A program made the position numbers and the translations under genes. The notes under the pieces were generated by a model. That model had not been told where the DNA came from, made no database searches, and worked only from the letters and a program-made list of their open reading frames with translations. From Sphaerochaeta sp. (lineage in GTDB: Bacteria; Spirochaetota; Spirochaetia; Sphaerochaetales; Sphaerochaetaceae), in contig DMOO01000013.1 of NCBI GenBank assembly GCA_003456855.1, forward strand, positions 1 through 5,376: DNA of 5,376 bases, in the 5' to 3' direction. The stretch's first letter is position 1; each line of letters starts with the position of its first letter. Shown here piece after piece: positions 3,386 through 5,376 of the stretch.

Positions 3386-5376
3386 ATGAAGAGAACTTTG
3401 GCGATTCTGCTTGTGGTTCTGCTGGCAATGACAGCCGTCTTTGCACAGGCGATCTATGAGACCAACGCTGCAGGAGAGAAGGTCCTGCTGTTCGATGCAA
3501 GGCAGATAGAAATAATAGAGGTCAACAGCATCGAGCCTGCAGGCCCGCCTGAGGTGCAGGAGGCTCCTGCCGAGACAGTCATCGGCACGGCATCGGCTGA
3601 GATCACAGTCGTTGTGACGGAGGAGCAGGCACTGGAGTCACAGATAGCCGCAGAGGAAGAGGCTGCAGGCGGTGCAGATTCCTATGTGCTTGAGGGCTCG
3701 GCCCTGGAGGCCTTCGCAGCCGGAGAGAAGGCTGACGGGGACACAACCGACGTGGACGGCTTCTTCACCATCATCTGGAGCGCAAAGTCAAAGGTCGATT
3801 CAAGCAAGAAGACCTGGGATGACGGCTACTATTCCGAGCAGAGGATAAACCTCGGCGGAAAGTGCACCACAAAGAAGAACTCCATCATGTTCACAACCGA
3901 CGGCGCCGCAACCGTCAAGGTCTGGTGGGTGCAGGGCGGAGAGGACAACAGAGAGGTCGGTCTCTTCGACGCTGACGGAGCCCTGGTGGTCTCGACAAGC
4001 GGAACCTATACGAAGAACAGCCCTTATTATTCAGAACTGGCCATTGCTGAGGGCGGCACCTACTATCTTGGTGGAGTCAGCAACAACAACTACCTCTTCA
4101 AGGTCGAGGTCGTGCCTTCGAGCGTCGAGACCCACGTCCTCGAGACATCGGTCCTTGAGGCATTCGACAAGGGAGCCAAGGCAGTCGGAGATACAACCGT
4201 CATCGATGACTTCTTCACACTTCAGTGGAGCGACAAGTCCAAGGTCGACTCAAGCTCCAAGACCTGGGAGGACGGCTATGCCTCATCCCAGAGAGCGAAC
4301 TTCGGCGGAAAGGCCACAACCGAGAAGAACTCAATAAAGTTCGAGACTGGCTCGGCAGCAACCGTGAAGGTCTGGTGGGTCCAGGGTGGAGACGACAACA
4401 GGGAGATCGGAATCCTTGACGAGTCCGGTGCAGTCGTTGCTTCCACAAACGGAACATATTCAAAGAACAGCCCATACTACTCTGAGCTGGCTCTTGAGGC
4501 TGCAGGAACCTACTTCCTTGGCGGAGTGAGCAACAACAACTACATCTTCAAGGTCGAGGTCACGACAGGCTCTGCAGAGAAGCCTGCAAGGGCCGCCTGG
4601 GATTCAGTCGCAGCTCCGGTCATCGAGTCTGCTGTCGCGGCAGGAAACGACATCGTGGTCACAGTCAGCGCCAACGTGGGCTATGACGGGGCAGACAAGC
4701 TCACAGTGACCATGACGGACGAAGCCGGTGCAACCGAGGCAAGGAACTCGACAGCAGAGAAGGATCTCCATGAGCTTACCTTCACACCTGCTTCAAGTGG
4801 CGAATACTCGTTCAGCGCAGTGGTTCTACGTGAGGAGGAGGGCGAGAAGGAGTCAGCTAACCTGATGACCGTTGTGTTCACGCTTCCTTTGGTCTCTCCA
4901 TCCATCAAGGGCGCGTCAAACGTGGGCGGCGGTGATGTCCTGGTTGCCTGGGATGCAGTCCCTGAGGCAGAGAAGTACATAGTCTCCTCCGGTTCAACAA
5001 GCGTTGAGACCACAGGGCTTGAGGCTACACTCAAGGGTCTTGCAGTCGGAACAGAGGCAGTTGTCACAGTGACGGCAGTCAGAGGAGCCGAGGCTGTTAC
5101 CTCTGCTGAGTTTGCAGTCTCCGTCAAGGATGAGGCTGAGACGGCTTGGGCATTCAGCGCATTCGGAAGCAACGTAGCACTTGCAAACGACGGCTACGAG
5201 GGCAATGCCAACGAGGGCTCTGTCAGAGTCTGGTCAACAGGCGGAAAGGGCAAGCTCGTTCCAGGTTCAACTGACGGACTTGCATTCTACTACACCGAGA
5301 TCGACCCGAAGACACAGAACTTCAAGCTCACAGCCACAGCCAACGTCAACACCTGGACCTATTCCAACGGCCAGGA
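3386..5376 (+). CDS. Large exported modular beta-sandwich protein, probably carbohydrate-binding (runs off the right edge)
   Basis: The frame is open from the ATG at 3386 to the window end: 663 full codons, no stop. The signal peptide is MKRTLAILLVVLLAMTAVFA, with cleavage predicted before QA. There is no lipobox Cys. A short acidic, Ala/Glu-rich segment (about 50-97) follows. Two tandem 142-residue domains occupy 101-242 and 251-392. They are about 70% identical and share FFT..WS.KSKVDSS, GGK.TT.KNSI.F, ATVKVWWVQGG, KNSPYYSEL and GGVSNNNY.FKVEV. An Ig-like module covers about 405-502, with the block GYDGADKLTVTM. An FnIII-like module covers about 503-584, with VAWDAVPEAEKYIV and a GLAVGTEAVVTVTAV strand. 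From W588 begins a concanavalin-like module (WAFSAFGSNV, GKLVPGSTDGLAFYYTEI, NFKLTATANVNTWTYSNGQ). As far as I recall, this module order is seen ahead of pectate lyase and related catalytic domains in exported proteins of gut bacteria, so a polysaccharide-binding or degrading role is likely but inferred; no catalytic domain lies inside the window. Confidence 0.85.
   Translation, partial: MKRTLAILLVVLLAMTAVFAQAIYETNAAGEKVLLFDARQIEIIEVNSIEPAGPPEVQEAPAETVIGTASAEITVVVTEEQALESQIAAEEEAAGGADSYVLEGSALEAFAAGEKADGDTTDVDGFFTIIWSAKSKVDSSKKTWDDGYYSEQRINLGGKCTTKKNSIMFTTDGAATVKVWWVQGGEDNREVGLFDADGALVVSTSGTYTKNSPYYSELAIAEGGTYYLGGVSNNNYLFKVEVVPSSVETHVLETSVLEAFDKGAKAVGDTTVIDDFFTLQWSDKSKVDSSSKTWEDGYASSQRANFGGKATTEKNSIKFETGSAATVKVWWVQGGDDNREIGILDESGAVVASTNGTYSKNSPYYSELALEAAGTYFLGGVSNNNYIFKVEVTTGSAEKPARAAWDSVAAPVIESAVAAGNDIVVTVSANVGYDGADKLTVTMTDEAGATEARNSTAEKDLHELTFTPASSGEYSFSAVVLREEEGEKESANLMTVVFTLPLVSPSIKGASNVGGGDVLVAWDAVPEAEKYIVSSGSTSVETTGLEATLKGLAVGTEAVVTVTAVRGAEAVTSAEFAVSVKDEAETAWAFSAFGSNVALANDGYEGNANEGSVRVWSTGGKGKLVPGSTDGLAFYYTEIDPKTQNFKLTATANVNTWTYSNGQ
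3686..4111 (+). repeat. Tandem domain copy 1 (142 codons) of the exported protein
   Basis: This encodes residues 101-242, from VLEGSALEAF to FKVEV. It is one unit of a two-copy tandem repeat with an exact period of 450 bp (142-codon domain plus 8-codon linker). The strongest DNA-level matches to copy 2 are around the ATVKVWWVQGG block and the SNNNYLFKVEV end. The many aromatic and Asn/Gly residues suggest an all-beta, ligand-binding module. Confidence 0.85.
4136..4561 (+). repeat. Tandem domain copy 2 (142 codons) of the exported protein
   Basis: This encodes residues 251-392, from VLETSVLEAF to FKVEV. It aligns with copy 1 without any gap: about 102 of 142 residues are identical by my hand count. 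The differences concentrate in the first third and in a few surface-type positions. The single Cys of copy 1 (in GGKCTT) is Ala here. Confidence 0.85.

Noticed and set aside
3686..4561. Mobile element or CRISPR-like array as explanation of the 450-bp repeat
   Set aside because: The repeat is in frame within one coding sequence, with only two copies and domain-level conservation. There is no transposase, terminal inverted repeat or short repeat-spacer pattern.
4681..5172. 163-residue minus-strand open frame
   Set aside because: It is a shadow of the modular protein gene: low-complexity Ser/Thr/Ala composition, antisense to well-recognised Ig and FnIII modules, and no ribosome binding site.

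Overview
The window looks like a chromosomal segment of a moderately GC-rich, fermentative, probably gut-associated bacterium. A spirochaete of the Sphaerochaeta/Treponema type is my best guess, inferred from the style of the exported proteins, the EF-G N-terminus and a UgpC-like ABC ATPase remnant. No rRNA or other taxonomic marker is present, so this stays an inference. All genes read with the standard code. I see no tRNA, rRNA, CRISPR array or insertion sequence.

Layout from left to right: (1) the 5' end of fusA (elongation factor G) on the minus strand; (2) a divergent plus-strand gene for a DUF1848 iron-sulfur-type protein; (3) 9 nt further on, a plus-strand gene for a chagasin-like (I42) cysteine-protease inhibitor with an N-terminal membrane or signal segment; (4) a bidirectional hairpin terminator; (5) a convergent minus-strand gene for an exported TPR/RMD-like helical repeat protein; (6) a divergent plus-strand flavodoxin gene; (7) immediately after its stop codon, and in the same frame, a 23-codon remnant that looks like the C-terminus of a MalK/UgpC-type ABC ATPase, followed by a long inverted repeat; (8) the first 663 codons of a large exported modular beta-sandwich protein that runs off the right edge. 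That protein carries two tandem copies of a 142-residue domain at an exact 450-bp period, then Ig-like, FnIII-like and concanavalin-like modules of the kind attached to bacterial pectate lyases and other polysaccharide-active proteins.

The most striking pattern is in how the genes start. fusA, the DUF1848 gene and the inhibitor gene have no Shine-Dalgarno sequence. Each instead has a good sigma70-type promoter with a 17-bp spacer whose -10 box ends only 6-8 nt before the ATG, which predicts leaderless or nearly leaderless mRNAs. The other three genes (TPR protein, flavodoxin, modular exported protein) have clear Shine-Dalgarno sequences. The fusA and DUF1848 promoters are also interlocked, each -35 box lying in the spacer of the other promoter.

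The genes do not form one obvious pathway. They appear to be a run of mostly independent transcription units: translation (fusA), an uncharacterised redox or radical-type enzyme, an envelope protease inhibitor, an envelope helical-repeat protein, an electron carrier, and a surface or secreted protein probably involved in carbohydrate binding.
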